From Rhizobium laguerreae (GTDB lineage: Bacteria > Pseudomonadota > Alphaproteobacteria > Rhizobiales > Rhizobiaceae), in NCBI RefSeq assembly GCF_002008165.1, contig NZ_MRDM01000017.1, forward strand, positions 124,749 to 188,748: 64,000 nucleotides of DNA, in the 5' to 3' direction. How positions within the stretch are numbered: the first letter of the stretch is position 1; the number at the start of each line of letters is the position of its first letter. Shown here piece after piece: positions 16,853 to 25,297 of this stretch. Both the position numbers and the translations under genes were made by a program. A model generated the notes under the pieces. The model was given only the letters and a program-made list of their open reading frames with translations, had not been told where the DNA came from and made no database searches.

Positions 16853-18115
16853 TCAGATATCCAGCTTGTCGATCATCGGTTGCGTGATCAGGCAGATGCC
16901 GCTTTCCGTCCGCCGGAAGCGCTTGGCATCGAGCTCGGGATCCTCGCCGACGACCAGGCCTTCCGGAATGACGACACCATGGTCGATCACCACATTCTTG
17001 AGCTGCGCGCGCCGTCCGATCTTCACGTTCGGCAAAATGACCGCACCTTCCATCTTGGAGAAGGAATTGGCCCTGACGCCGGTGAAGAGCAGGCTGTTGT
17101 TGAGCATGGCGCCAGAGATGATGCAGTCACCTGACACAACGGAGGAGGTGGCCGAGCCGCGGCGATCCTCGTCGTCATGGACGAATTTTGCCGGCGGGGT
17201 GATCTCTGCATAGGTCCAGATCGGCCAGGACTTGTCGTAGATGTCGAGTTCGGGAACGATCGCCGTCAGGTCGATATTGGCCTGCCAATAGGCGTCGATC
17301 GTGCCGACGTCGCGCCAGTAGGGCTCGTGCTCGAAATCGGAACGGACGCAGGACTTGGCGAAGCGGTGGGCGACCGCCTTACCGTTCTTGACGATATAGG
17401 GGATGATGTCCTTGCCGAAGTCGCGGCTCGAGGCCGGGTCGGCGGCGTCGCGGCGCAGCGCATCGAGCAGGAACTTGGTGTGGAAGACGTAGATGCCCAT
17501 CGAGGCGAGGGCGAAATCCGGCTTGTCGGGAATGGGCGGCGGATCGGCCGGTTTCTCCACGAAGGCGATGATCTCGTCCTTCTCGTTGACATGCATGACG
17601 CCGAAGCCGACCGCTTCCATGCGCGGCACTTCCAGGCAGCCGATGGTGACGTCAGCGCCCGAATCGACGTGCTGCTGCAGCATCCACTCATAGTCCATCT
17701 TATAGACGTGGTCGCCGGCAAGAATGACCATGTATTCGACGCCGTAATCCTGGATGATGTCGATGTTCTGATAGACGGCGTCGGCCGTGCCTTCATACCA
17801 TTGCGTCTCGGAGACGCGCTGGCTGGCCGGCAGAATATCGAAGCTCTCGTTGCGCTCGGGGCGGAAGAAGTTCCAGCCGCGCTGCATGTGACGGATCAGC
17901 GAATGCGCCTTGTATTGCGTCGCGACACCAATGCGGCGGATGCCGGAATTCAGGGCGTTCGACAGGGCGAAATCGATGATGCGGGCTTTGCCGCCGAAAT
18001 AGACGGCCGGCTTGGCACGCCGGTCGGTGAGTTCCTTGAGACGGCTCCCCCTACCGCCCGCCAGAACATAAGCCATTGCATCGCGGGCAAGTGGCTGAAC
18101 GCGCTTTTCTACCAT
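16853..18115 (-). CDS. glgC: Glucose-1-phosphate adenylyltransferase (ADP-glucose pyrophosphorylase)
   Basis: This 420-residue enzyme makes ADP-glucose from ATP and glucose-1-P, the committed and allosterically controlled step of glycogen synthesis. The nucleotide-binding YVLAGGRGSRLKELT is near the N terminus, followed by the AKPAVYFGGKARIIDFALSN substrate segment. A left-handed beta-helix C-terminal domain has hexapeptide-like repeats (VVSGDCIISGAML). The frame is open further upstream, but the ATG at 18115 has a perfect GGAGGAGAAA leader and matches the family start. It follows glgB after 19 bases. Confidence 0.97.
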   Translation of the reverse strand: MVEKRVQPLARDAMAYVLAGGRGSRLKELTDRRAKPAVYFGGKARIIDFALSNALNSGIRRIGVATQYKAHSLIRHMQRGWNFFRPERNESFDILPASQRVSETQWYEGTADAVYQNIDIIQDYGVEYMVILAGDHVYKMDYEWMLQQHVDSGADVTIGCLEVPRMEAVGFGVMHVNEKDEIIAFVEKPADPPPIPDKPDFALASMGIYVFHTKFLLDALRRDAADPASSRDFGKDIIPYIVKNGKAVAHRFAKSCVRSDFEHEPYWRDVGTIDAYWQANIDLTAIVPELDIYDKSWPIWTYAEITPPAKFVHDDEDRRGSATSSVVSGDCIISGAMLNNSLLFTGVRANSFSKMEGAVILPNVKIGRRAQLKNVVIDHGVVIPEGLVVGEDPELDAKRFRRTESGICLITQPMIDKLDI

Positions 18116-18134
18116 TTTCTCCTCCCACCAGTCA

Positions 18135-20342
18135 CTAATTTTCAGGTTCAAGCATGATTGTCGCCAAGGGCGGCAAGGTGATCGAGCAGGTGATGTTGCC
18201 GCCGGCATCGACGGCCTGCACGCGCCCGCCATTGCCCTTGCCGCTGCCGCCGTAGATGTCGGCATCGGTGTTCAGGATTTCCCGCCAGCGGCCTGCGGAC
18301 GGCAGGCGGATCGAGTAATTCTCGCGATAGACAGGGGTGAAATTGGTGATGACGGCGACCGGCTTCTGGCCCGGCGCCTTGCGCAGCCAGGCAAAGACGG
18401 AATTCTGGTGGTCGTCGGCGACCAGCCATTCGAAACCTTCGCCCTCGCAGTCACGCTCATGCAGTGCCGGCTTGCTGCGATAGGTGAAATTGAGGTCGCG
18501 CACCAGGCGCCGCATGCCCTCGTGCATACGATATTGAAGCAGGTTCCAGTCGAGTGCCTTCTCTTCGCTCCACTCGCTCCACTGGGCGAATTCCTGGCCC
18601 ATGAACAGCAGCTTCTTGCCGGGATAGCCCCACATATAGGCGTAGTAGGCGCGCAGATTGGCGAACTTCTGCCAGTCGTCGCCCGGCATCTTGGCGATCA
18701 GCGAGCCTTTTCCGTGCACAACCTCGTCATGCGAGAGCGGCAGGACGAAATTTTCCGAATAGGCGTAGAGCAGGCCGAAGGTGAGTTCGTTGTGATGGTG
18801 CCCGCGATAGATGGGATCGCGGCTCATGTAGCTCAGCGTGTCGTGCATGAAGCCCATGTTCCACTTGAAGCCGAAGCCGAGGCCGCCTTCATGGACGGGT
18901 TGCGAGACCTTCGGCCAGGAGGTCGATTCCTCGGCGATGGTCATGACGTTGGAATTTTTGCCGTAGATGCGGATGTTGAGATCCTGCAGAAAACGGACCG
19001 CTTCGAGGTTCTCGTTGCCGCCATATTCGTTCGGGATCCATTCGCCGTGCTTGCGCGAATAATCGAGGTAGAGCATCGAGGCGACGGCATCGACACGCAG
19101 GCCGTCGAGGTGGAACTTTTCGGCCCAGTAGAGCGCGTTGTTGACGAGATAGGAAACGACCTCGGTGCGGCCGAAATTGTAGATCGCCGTGCTCCAGTCC
19201 GGATGGAAGCCCTTGCGCGGGTCTTCGTGCTCATAGAGTGCCGTGCCGTCGAACCAGCCGAGGCCGTGTTCGTCGGTCGGAAAATGCGCCGGCACCCAGT
19301 CGAGGATGACGCCGATTCCGACCTTGTGGCAGCCGTTGACGAAACGGGCAAAACCCTCCGGCTCGCCGAAACGGGCGGTCGGCGCGTAGAGGCCGGTCGT
19401 CTGGTAACCCCAGGAGGGATCGTAGGGGTACTCGGTGATCGGCAGGAATTCGATATGGGTGAAGCCCATGTCGGCGCAATAGGGGATAAGGCTGGAGGCG
19501 AGCTCGTCCCAGGACAGCATCGTGCCGTCCTGCCGGCGCTGCCAAGAGGCGGCATGCACCTCGTAGATCGAGATTGGCTGGCGGCGCTTGTCGGTCTCGC
19601 GCCAGTGCTTCAGATGGGCCTCGTCTTCCCACTCCTGCTCCAGCTCGGCGGCGGTGATCGAGGCGGTCTTCGGTCGCAGCTCGCTGCGCCGTGCAAAGGG
19701 ATCGGCCTTCAGCGGCAGCAATACGCCGTCCTGGCCGCGGATCTCGAACTTGTAGGCAACGCCGATCGGTACATCAGGGGCAAAGATTTCCCAGATGCCG
19801 CTGTCGGCACGGAAGCGCATCACGTGGCGGCGGCCGTCCCAATTGTTGAAATCACCGACGACCGAGACGCGCTGTGCGTTCGGCGCCCAGACGGCGAAAT
19901 GGATGCCCTGGGCGCCGTCATGCTTGATGAGGTGAGCGCCCATCTTGTCGAATAGTCGCAGGTGCGAGCCCTCTCGGGCGAAATAATCGTCCATCGGTCC
20001 GAGCACCGGACCGAAGCTGTAGGGATCGGTAACAGCCCATTCGGCATCGCCGCGCCGGGCGCGGTAACGCACCGGCTGGACCTTTGTGAGGGAAACTGGG
20101 CCGGCGAAGAAGCCGTCGACGTGAAGCTGCTTCAGTTCGCCGATGACGCCACCGTCGAGCGTCATGGTGGTCACTTCCTCCGCGCCCGGGATGAAGCACC
20201 GGGCGACGAAGGCGTCGCCGGCCTGGTGCACACCTAGGACGGCAAAGGGATTGGAATGCGAGCCAGCAAGGATTGCCGTGATTTCATCTGCCGAAATTTC
20301 CCAGGAAAGCTTTACTTCAGGGACGGTTTTCGGCGTTTTCAT
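18135..20342 (-). CDS. glgB: 1,4-alpha-glucan branching enzyme
   Basis: This 735-residue GH13 enzyme creates alpha-1,6 branches in glycogen. An N-terminal domain and CBM48 (about 10-220) precede the catalytic barrel. Motifs include VILDWVPAHFPTDEHGL, GLRVDAVASMLYLDYSR (nucleophile Asp), IAEESTSWPKVSQP (acid/base Glu) and LPLSHDEVVHGKGSL (transition-state Asp). A C-terminal all-beta domain completes it. Its ATG overlaps the glgP stop (ATGA), giving translational coupling. Confidence 0.97.
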   Translation of the reverse strand: MKTPKTVPEVKLSWEISADEITAILAGSHSNPFAVLGVHQAGDAFVARCFIPGAEEVTTMTLDGGVIGELKQLHVDGFFAGPVSLTKVQPVRYRARRGDAEWAVTDPYSFGPVLGPMDDYFAREGSHLRLFDKMGAHLIKHDGAQGIHFAVWAPNAQRVSVVGDFNNWDGRRHVMRFRADSGIWEIFAPDVPIGVAYKFEIRGQDGVLLPLKADPFARRSELRPKTASITAAELEQEWEDEAHLKHWRETDKRRQPISIYEVHAASWQRRQDGTMLSWDELASSLIPYCADMGFTHIEFLPITEYPYDPSWGYQTTGLYAPTARFGEPEGFARFVNGCHKVGIGVILDWVPAHFPTDEHGLGWFDGTALYEHEDPRKGFHPDWSTAIYNFGRTEVVSYLVNNALYWAEKFHLDGLRVDAVASMLYLDYSRKHGEWIPNEYGGNENLEAVRFLQDLNIRIYGKNSNVMTIAEESTSWPKVSQPVHEGGLGFGFKWNMGFMHDTLSYMSRDPIYRGHHHNELTFGLLYAYSENFVLPLSHDEVVHGKGSLIAKMPGDDWQKFANLRAYYAYMWGYPGKKLLFMGQEFAQWSEWSEEKALDWNLLQYRMHEGMRRLVRDLNFTYRSKPALHERDCEGEGFEWLVADDHQNSVFAWLRKAPGQKPVAVITNFTPVYRENYSIRLPSAGRWREILNTDADIYGGSGKGNGGRVQAVDAGGNITCSITLPPLATIMLEPEN

Positions 20343-22801
20343 CCGGCTCTCCAGATTTCGTCTGCATATTGCCTGATCGTCCGGTCGGAAGAGAACCAGC
20401 CCATCCGTGCCGTATTGTTGATCGTCTTGGTGTACCAGGCGGACTGGTTGGTCCAGATCTGGTCGACCTCGCGCTGGGCCTGGGCATAGGCGTCGAAATC
20501 GGCCGCGACCATGAACCAGTCGTGCGAATAAATGCCGTCGATCAACGATGTATAGCGGTTGCGGTCATCGGGCGAGAAGACGCCGGAGCCGATGGCGGCA
20601 AGCGCCTGAGCGAGTTCGCGCGATCCCTCGATGATGGCGCGGGGATTGTGGCCATCGCTGCGGACTTTCGACACCTCGTCGGCCTTGAGGCCGAAGATGA
20701 CGATGTTGTCCTCGCCGACATTGTCGCGCATCTCGACATTGGCGCCATCGAGCGTACCGATCGTCAGCGCGCCATTGAGGCCGAACTTCATGTTGCCGGT
20801 GCCGGATGCTTCCATGCCGGCGGTCGAGATCTGCTCAGAGAGGTCGGCGGCCGGAACCATGACTTCGGCGAGCGAGACATTGTAGTTCGGGACGAAGACG
20901 ATCTTCAGCAGACCGCGTACCGACGGGTCGTTGTTAATCGTGCGGGAGACGTCGTTGATCAGCTTGATGATGAGCTTGGCGTTGTAGTAACTCGGCGCCG
21001 CCTTGCCGGCGAAGAGTTTCACGCGCGGCACCCAGTCGAGCTCCGGATGCGAGCGGATCTGGTCATAGAGCGCGACGGCCTCGATGATATTCAGCAGCTG
21101 GCGCTTGTATTCGTGGATGCGCTTGATCTGGATGTCGAACATCGCCGACGGATCGAGCTTCACGCCCATGCGGCTGGCGACGAGGTTGGAGAGTGCCACC
21201 TTGTTGGCGCGTTTTATCGCTGCGAATTTCTGCTGGAAAGCCGGATCGGAGGAATGCACGTCGAGCGCACGCAGCTTCTCGGCATCATCGAGGAATTCGT
21301 CGCCGATCGCCTCGCGGATCAGGCCGGTGAGGCCGGGATTACACTGCTGCAGCCAGCGGCGCGGTGTGATGCCGTTGGTCTTGTTGTTGATGCGGTCGGG
21401 ATAGAGCTTGTGCAGATCGGCGAAGACCGTGACCTTCATCAGGTCGGTGTGCAGGGCCGAGACGCCGTTGATCGAATGCGAGCCGACGAAAGCGAGGTTG
21501 CCCATGCGCACACGGCGGTCGCCGCTTTCATCGATCAGCGAGATCGAGCGGATTTCCCCATCGGAGAAATTCTTGCCCTTACGGGCGTCGATCAGGATCT
21601 TGGCATTGATCGCATAGATGATCTGCATGTGGCGCGGCAGCAGACGCTCGAACAGCGGCACCGCCCAGCTTTCCAGCGCTTCGGGCAGAAGCGTGTGGTT
21701 AGTATAGGAGAAGGTGCGGCGGGTGATGTCCCAGGCCTGGTCGAAATCCATCCCGTGTACGTCACAGAGCAGACGTACGAGTTCGGCGACCGAGACGGCG
21801 GGGTGAGTGTCGTTCAGCTGGATCGCCACCTTGTCCGGCAGCGAAGTGAAATCGTCATATTGCTGCAGATGGCGGCGCAGGATGTCCTGCAGCGAGGCCG
21901 ACGAGAAGAAAAATTCCTGGCGCAGGCGCAGTTCTTGGCCGGCCGGGGTGGCGTCGGCAGGATAGAGAACCCGGGTCAGGCTTTCGGCCTTGTTGCTTTC
22001 GCGCAGCGCCCCGATGTGGTCGCCGGCGTTGAAGGCATCGAGCAGGATCGGATCGATCGGCTGCGCCGACCAGAGGCGCAGCGTGTTGACGCGCTTGCCG
22101 CGCCAGCCGACGGCCGGCGTGTCGAAGGCGGCGGCGATGACGCGCTCGGCCGGTTTCCAGACGTAGCGCGGCTGGTCGTCATGGGTGGTAATGAATTCGA
22201 CGGCGCCGCCGAAGCCGATTTCATAGGAGCTTTCGCGGCGCTCGAATTCCCAGGGATTGCCGTGGGCGAGCCAGTTTTCCGGCAGTTCCACCTGCCAGCC
22301 GTCGGCCAGCTGCTGGCGGAAGAGGCCGTGGACATAGCGGATGCCGTAACCATAGGCCGGAACCTCCACCGTCGCCATGCTCTCCATGAAACAGGCAGCC
22401 AGTCGGCCGAGGCCGCCGTTGCCGAGTGCGGCGTCCGGCTCCAGGCCGGCAATGACGTTGACGTCGACGCCGAGCGAGGCGAGTGCATCGCGCACCTCCT
22501 CCATCAGGCCGAGATTCGAGATGGCGTCGCGCATAAGCCGGCCGATCAGGAATTCGAGAGAAAGATAATAGACGCGCTTGGCACCGGTCGCATAGACCTC
22601 GCGGGTGGAGGCCATCCACTTGTCGATGATGCGGTCGCGCACCACCAGGATCGTCGCGGTCAGCCAGTCATGCGGCTTTGCCACCTTGGCATCCTTGCCG
22701 ATGCGGTAGGTCAGACGTTCGATAATTTCTTCAGCGAGAATTTCCGGCCTTGAACTGCGAGGGGCGGGGGAGGGGATGATCGGCTTGGAAACAGTGTTCA
22801 T
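20339..22801 (-). CDS. glgP: Glycogen phosphorylase
   Basis: This 820-residue GT35 enzyme releases glucose-1-P from glycogen chains. The pyridoxal-phosphate site is EASGTGNMKFGLNGALTIGT near residue 665, with Lys as the cofactor anchor. Also visible are GNGGLGRLAACFMESMAT and the phosphate/glucan region GGAVEF. It is the first gene of the operon glgP-glgB-glgC-glgA-pgm-glgX, so degradation and synthesis genes are made together and flux is presumably set by GlgC allostery. Upstream is a 276-base region with a candidate promoter. Confidence 0.96.
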   Translation of the reverse strand: MNTVSKPIIPSPAPRSSRPEILAEEIIERLTYRIGKDAKVAKPHDWLTATILVVRDRIIDKWMASTREVYATGAKRVYYLSLEFLIGRLMRDAISNLGLMEEVRDALASLGVDVNVIAGLEPDAALGNGGLGRLAACFMESMATVEVPAYGYGIRYVHGLFRQQLADGWQVELPENWLAHGNPWEFERRESSYEIGFGGAVEFITTHDDQPRYVWKPAERVIAAAFDTPAVGWRGKRVNTLRLWSAQPIDPILLDAFNAGDHIGALRESNKAESLTRVLYPADATPAGQELRLRQEFFFSSASLQDILRRHLQQYDDFTSLPDKVAIQLNDTHPAVSVAELVRLLCDVHGMDFDQAWDITRRTFSYTNHTLLPEALESWAVPLFERLLPRHMQIIYAINAKILIDARKGKNFSDGEIRSISLIDESGDRRVRMGNLAFVGSHSINGVSALHTDLMKVTVFADLHKLYPDRINNKTNGITPRRWLQQCNPGLTGLIREAIGDEFLDDAEKLRALDVHSSDPAFQQKFAAIKRANKVALSNLVASRMGVKLDPSAMFDIQIKRIHEYKRQLLNIIEAVALYDQIRSHPELDWVPRVKLFAGKAAPSYYNAKLIIKLINDVSRTINNDPSVRGLLKIVFVPNYNVSLAEVMVPAADLSEQISTAGMEASGTGNMKFGLNGALTIGTLDGANVEMRDNVGEDNIVIFGLKADEVSKVRSDGHNPRAIIEGSRELAQALAAIGSGVFSPDDRNRYTSLIDGIYSHDWFMVAADFDAYAQAQREVDQIWTNQSAWYTKTINNTARMGWFSSDRTIRQYADEIWRAG

Positions 22802-22879
22802 CGTCAGGTCTCGCCAATTTTAATTTGGTTTCAGGATGTTATGCCTGATTCAATCAATTTGTCGCTTGCACCAGTGACA

Positions 22880-22908
22880 GTTTATGCATCGTTACTAAGC
22901 ACTTGCAA
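22880..22908 (-). promoter_or_regulatory. Candidate sigma70-type promoter of the glg operon
   Basis: On the minus strand TTGCAA (22908-22903) and ATAAAC (22885-22880) are separated by 17 bases, about 80 bases before glgP. Only the -35 and spacing are good; the -10 is weak. Confidence 0.3.
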
Positions 22909-23012
22909 CAAAGGATTTGGACAAACGAAAAATTTGCGAAACCTTCATATTCACGCGGGTCGAGAGGGTTGATTTCAATCGTTTTTCCCGATCTGATGCG
23001 CCGAACGAGCAC

Positions 23013-23055
23013 AACGAAAAGCCGCTCCGGTTTGTTCCGGTGCGGCTTTTTCGTT
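23013..23055 (-). terminator. Hairpin terminator after the TadG-like gene
   Basis: A long inverted repeat (arms of about 18 bases with one insertion, built around AAGCCGC-CCGG and its complement) with a 6-base loop lies 22 bases downstream of the minus-strand gene end. T-rich sequence within its distal arm supports rho-independent termination. Confidence 0.8.
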
Positions 23056-23077
23056 AGGCTTTTGCCGGGACATATCG

Positions 23078-24340
23078 TCAGTTGGTCAGGCGCGTCACCT
23101 GCGCGGAGGCCTTCGCTCCGATTGCCTTGAAGGCGGCAAGAAGGTCTTCCATTTTTTCCGGCTGGAAATAATGGGAGTCATCGGAGGCGCAATAATGCAG
23201 CAGTGCCTGTCCCCCCTCGGGCGCCATGAAGGCAATCGTATAGATTTCGATGCCTTTCAATTTCGCGTCGTCGCATGTCTTCTTCGTCGCGGTGTCGTAG
23301 GAACGGCCGCCGCTGCTATCATTATTATTGTCGCCGTCCGTCATGAAGACGATGTACTTCTTGGGTACCTGCCCGGTTTTCTGCTGGTGGGCGGCGTCTT
23401 CGGCGTCATTCCCCGCAGCGTTGTTAGCGGTCAGGGCCGAATAGGCCGTGTTCATTGCGCCACTGGAGTTCGTGCCGCCATCAGCTTGAAGCGCGCTGAC
23501 ATAGCTTGAGACAGCGGCGGTTCCCCAAGCGAGACTGCTGGCTGGGTATTCAACGATATCGTATGATACCGCGCCTGTGCGTACATATTCGGCATTGGGA
23601 TCCGCGCTATTGAGCTGATCAAAAAGATTGCCGGCGGCGAGCTTTAGTGCTTCTATTTTTGTGTAATAACGCGTACGCGTGCCGGTGCAGGTGTCGGAGA
23701 CTGTCTTACCGTTTTTGTTGAGGTGGGGGTTGCATTTATAGGTGTATGATTCCGTCGTGACCGTCGTGGTAGGATATCCCATCGACCCCGATTTATCGAG
23801 TGCGAGGAACATAGAGATCGAGCCTTGGGTCTGCGAATGCCCGCCGACCGTCGTTCCAGAGGTCGAGAGATGCTGTGTCTTGAAGCCGACCGCCTGCATC
23901 AGCGGATTGACCGTGAGGTCGTAACTCGGCGAAACCGTTACCTGGTAGGATGTTGACTTGCCCGATGTCGTTGCCTGGACATTAACGGCCGTCCTGCTCT
24001 TGATATCGGTACCGCTCTGCAGATAATTCGCCATCTGCCCAGCGACGAAATTCCGGGCAAAGGCTTCAGCCTCAGAGGTTTGGATCGTGCCATTCGCCAG
24101 TGCGGTGGCGGTCGCAAGCGCTGCCGAATCGGCTGCTTCCTGCAGTTGCTGCTTCGACAGCAGCATATCACCGACTTGGATCGCCATGCCGGCAGCGCCG
24201 AAAAGAACGGGGATCATGATTGCCGTCATGATACCGAAATTACCGCCTCGATCGCTGAACATGCGATGCAGGCAGGGACGCAAAAAGGAGGTGTTCATCA
24301 TGTTCACCCAACTGGAAACCCTGTGAGGCGATTTAGGCAT
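23078..24340 (-). CDS. TadG-like pilus-assembly protein with VWA domain
   Basis: This 420-residue protein has an N-terminal TadE/TadG-type membrane segment (about 33-55, after RGGNFGIMTAIMIPVLFGAAG). A long extracytoplasmic domain then contains a von Willebrand A fold. The metal-binding MIDAS motif DKSGSMG is at about 183, and the KYIVFMTDGDNNND segment supplies a further ligand. Several cysteines near CNPHLNKNGKTVSDTC suggest a disulphide. Such proteins are often tied to Flp/Tad pili, but no other tad gene is present, so it may be a stand-alone surface protein. Start codons at 24301 and 24298 are alternatives. Confidence 0.82.
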   Translation of the reverse strand: MPKSPHRVSSWVNMMNTSFLRPCLHRMFSDRGGNFGIMTAIMIPVLFGAAGMAIQVGDMLLSKQQLQEAADSAALATATALANGTIQTSEAEAFARNFVAGQMANYLQSGTDIKSRTAVNVQATTSGKSTSYQVTVSPSYDLTVNPLMQAVGFKTQHLSTSGTTVGGHSQTQGSISMFLALDKSGSMGYPTTTVTTESYTYKCNPHLNKNGKTVSDTCTGTRTRYYTKIEALKLAAGNLFDQLNSADPNAEYVRTGAVSYDIVEYPASSLAWGTAAVSSYVSALQADGGTNSSGAMNTAYSALTANNAAGNDAEDAAHQQKTGQVPKKYIVFMTDGDNNNDSSGGRSYDTATKKTCDDAKLKGIEIYTIAFMAPEGGQALLHYCASDDSHYFQPEKMEDLLAAFKAIGAKASAQVTRLTN

Positions 24341-24412
24341 GCTGCTTCTTTACGCGGTCCTTACGGCGTCAATACAATTTTAACGAATCGTCGGATTTTT
24401 CCAGTTTTGGGA

Positions 24413-25297
24413 TTATTTCAGCGGGATCACGTCGACCGCCTGGACGGCGCGGTGGCCGCCGTAGCTCTTCAAGACGCCGATGACGGGGACGACATCGGAA
24501 TAGTCCCGGCCGTAGGCGACAACGATGTGGTCCATGCCGGCGGGAATGTTGTTGGTCGGATCCAGTTCAATCCAGCCGATCGTCTCGCCGCACCAGATGC
24601 GCACCCAGGCATGCATGGCGTCCGCCCCTTCCAGCCGTTCCTTGCCGGGTGGCGGGATGGTGCGCAGGAAGCCGGAGACGTAGCCGGCCGGAATGCCGAG
24701 GCTTCTGAGAGCCAGGATCATCACATGGGTGAAATCCTGGCAGACGCCGCGCTTCAGCTTGAACGCCTCGATCGGCGTGGTGTCCACCGTCGTTGCCTCC
24801 GGGTCGTAGGTGAAATCCTTGTTGATGCGGGCGCAGAGCGCATGAGCAATCTGCATGGCCGTCAGATCAGGCGTGGCGCAGCTTCGCGCATAGTCGGCGA
24901 TCTCGCGCGCTTCGGTGAGGCGCGGACTGTCACCGAGGAAATGGTGCGGCGAATCCGGCGCCAGCGACCACATGCCTGATATCTCCTCCGGCAGGTCAGC
25001 AAGCAGCGGCGAGAAATCGGCGGCGATCGGCTGGCTTTCCACCTGCACGCGGGCCTGCATGCGAATGTCGAGCGTTTCGTGCGGCGCGCGCAGCAGGAAG
25101 GAGGTAGCGGGATGATGGAAGAAATCGACGAAATGCGACTGCTCGTCCGGCGAGGGCGAAATGGTAATCGAGCCGGCGATCAGCCGCTGCCGATTGGCCA
25201 GCGACAGCGGCATCAGGCGCATGATATGGCGGGCGCCGGAGGCCGGCGCGTCGTAGCTGTAACCCATGTGGAGGGAGAGATCGTAGAGCACGGCCAT
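24413..25297 (-). CDS. Transglutaminase-like cysteine peptidase family protein (short type)
   Basis: This 294-residue protein has an N-terminal Bact_transglu_N beta domain (about 3-85). A transglutaminase core follows with an intact Cys-His-Asp triad: C186 in KRGVCQDFTH, H229 in DAMHAWVR and D246 in WIELDPTNN. No signal peptide is seen, so it is probably cytoplasmic. The ATG overlaps the stop of the upstream ATP-grasp gene (TGATG), so the two are made together. Families of this cassette are predicted to make or cut amide/isopeptide bonds, but the substrate is unknown. Confidence 0.9.
   Translation of the reverse strand: MAVLYDLSLHMGYSYDAPASGARHIMRLMPLSLANRQRLIAGSITISPSPDEQSHFVDFFHHPATSFLLRAPHETLDIRMQARVQVESQPIAADFSPLLADLPEEISGMWSLAPDSPHHFLGDSPRLTEAREIADYARSCATPDLTAMQIAHALCARINKDFTYDPEATTVDTTPIEAFKLKRGVCQDFTHVMILALRSLGIPAGYVSGFLRTIPPPGKERLEGADAMHAWVRIWCGETIGWIELDPTNNIPAGMDHIVVAYGRDYSDVVPVIGVLKSYGGHRAVQAVDVIPLK

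Noticed and set aside
20369..22753. A 794-codon open frame on the plus strand
   Set aside because: It is the antisense frame of glgP; similar long antisense frames oppose glgX, pgm, glgA, glgC, glgB, the DUF2126 gene, gltB and gltD.
22903..23130. A 75-codon plus-strand frame upstream of glgP
   Set aside because: It runs through the terminator hairpin and into the antisense of the TadG-like gene, with no coding signature.
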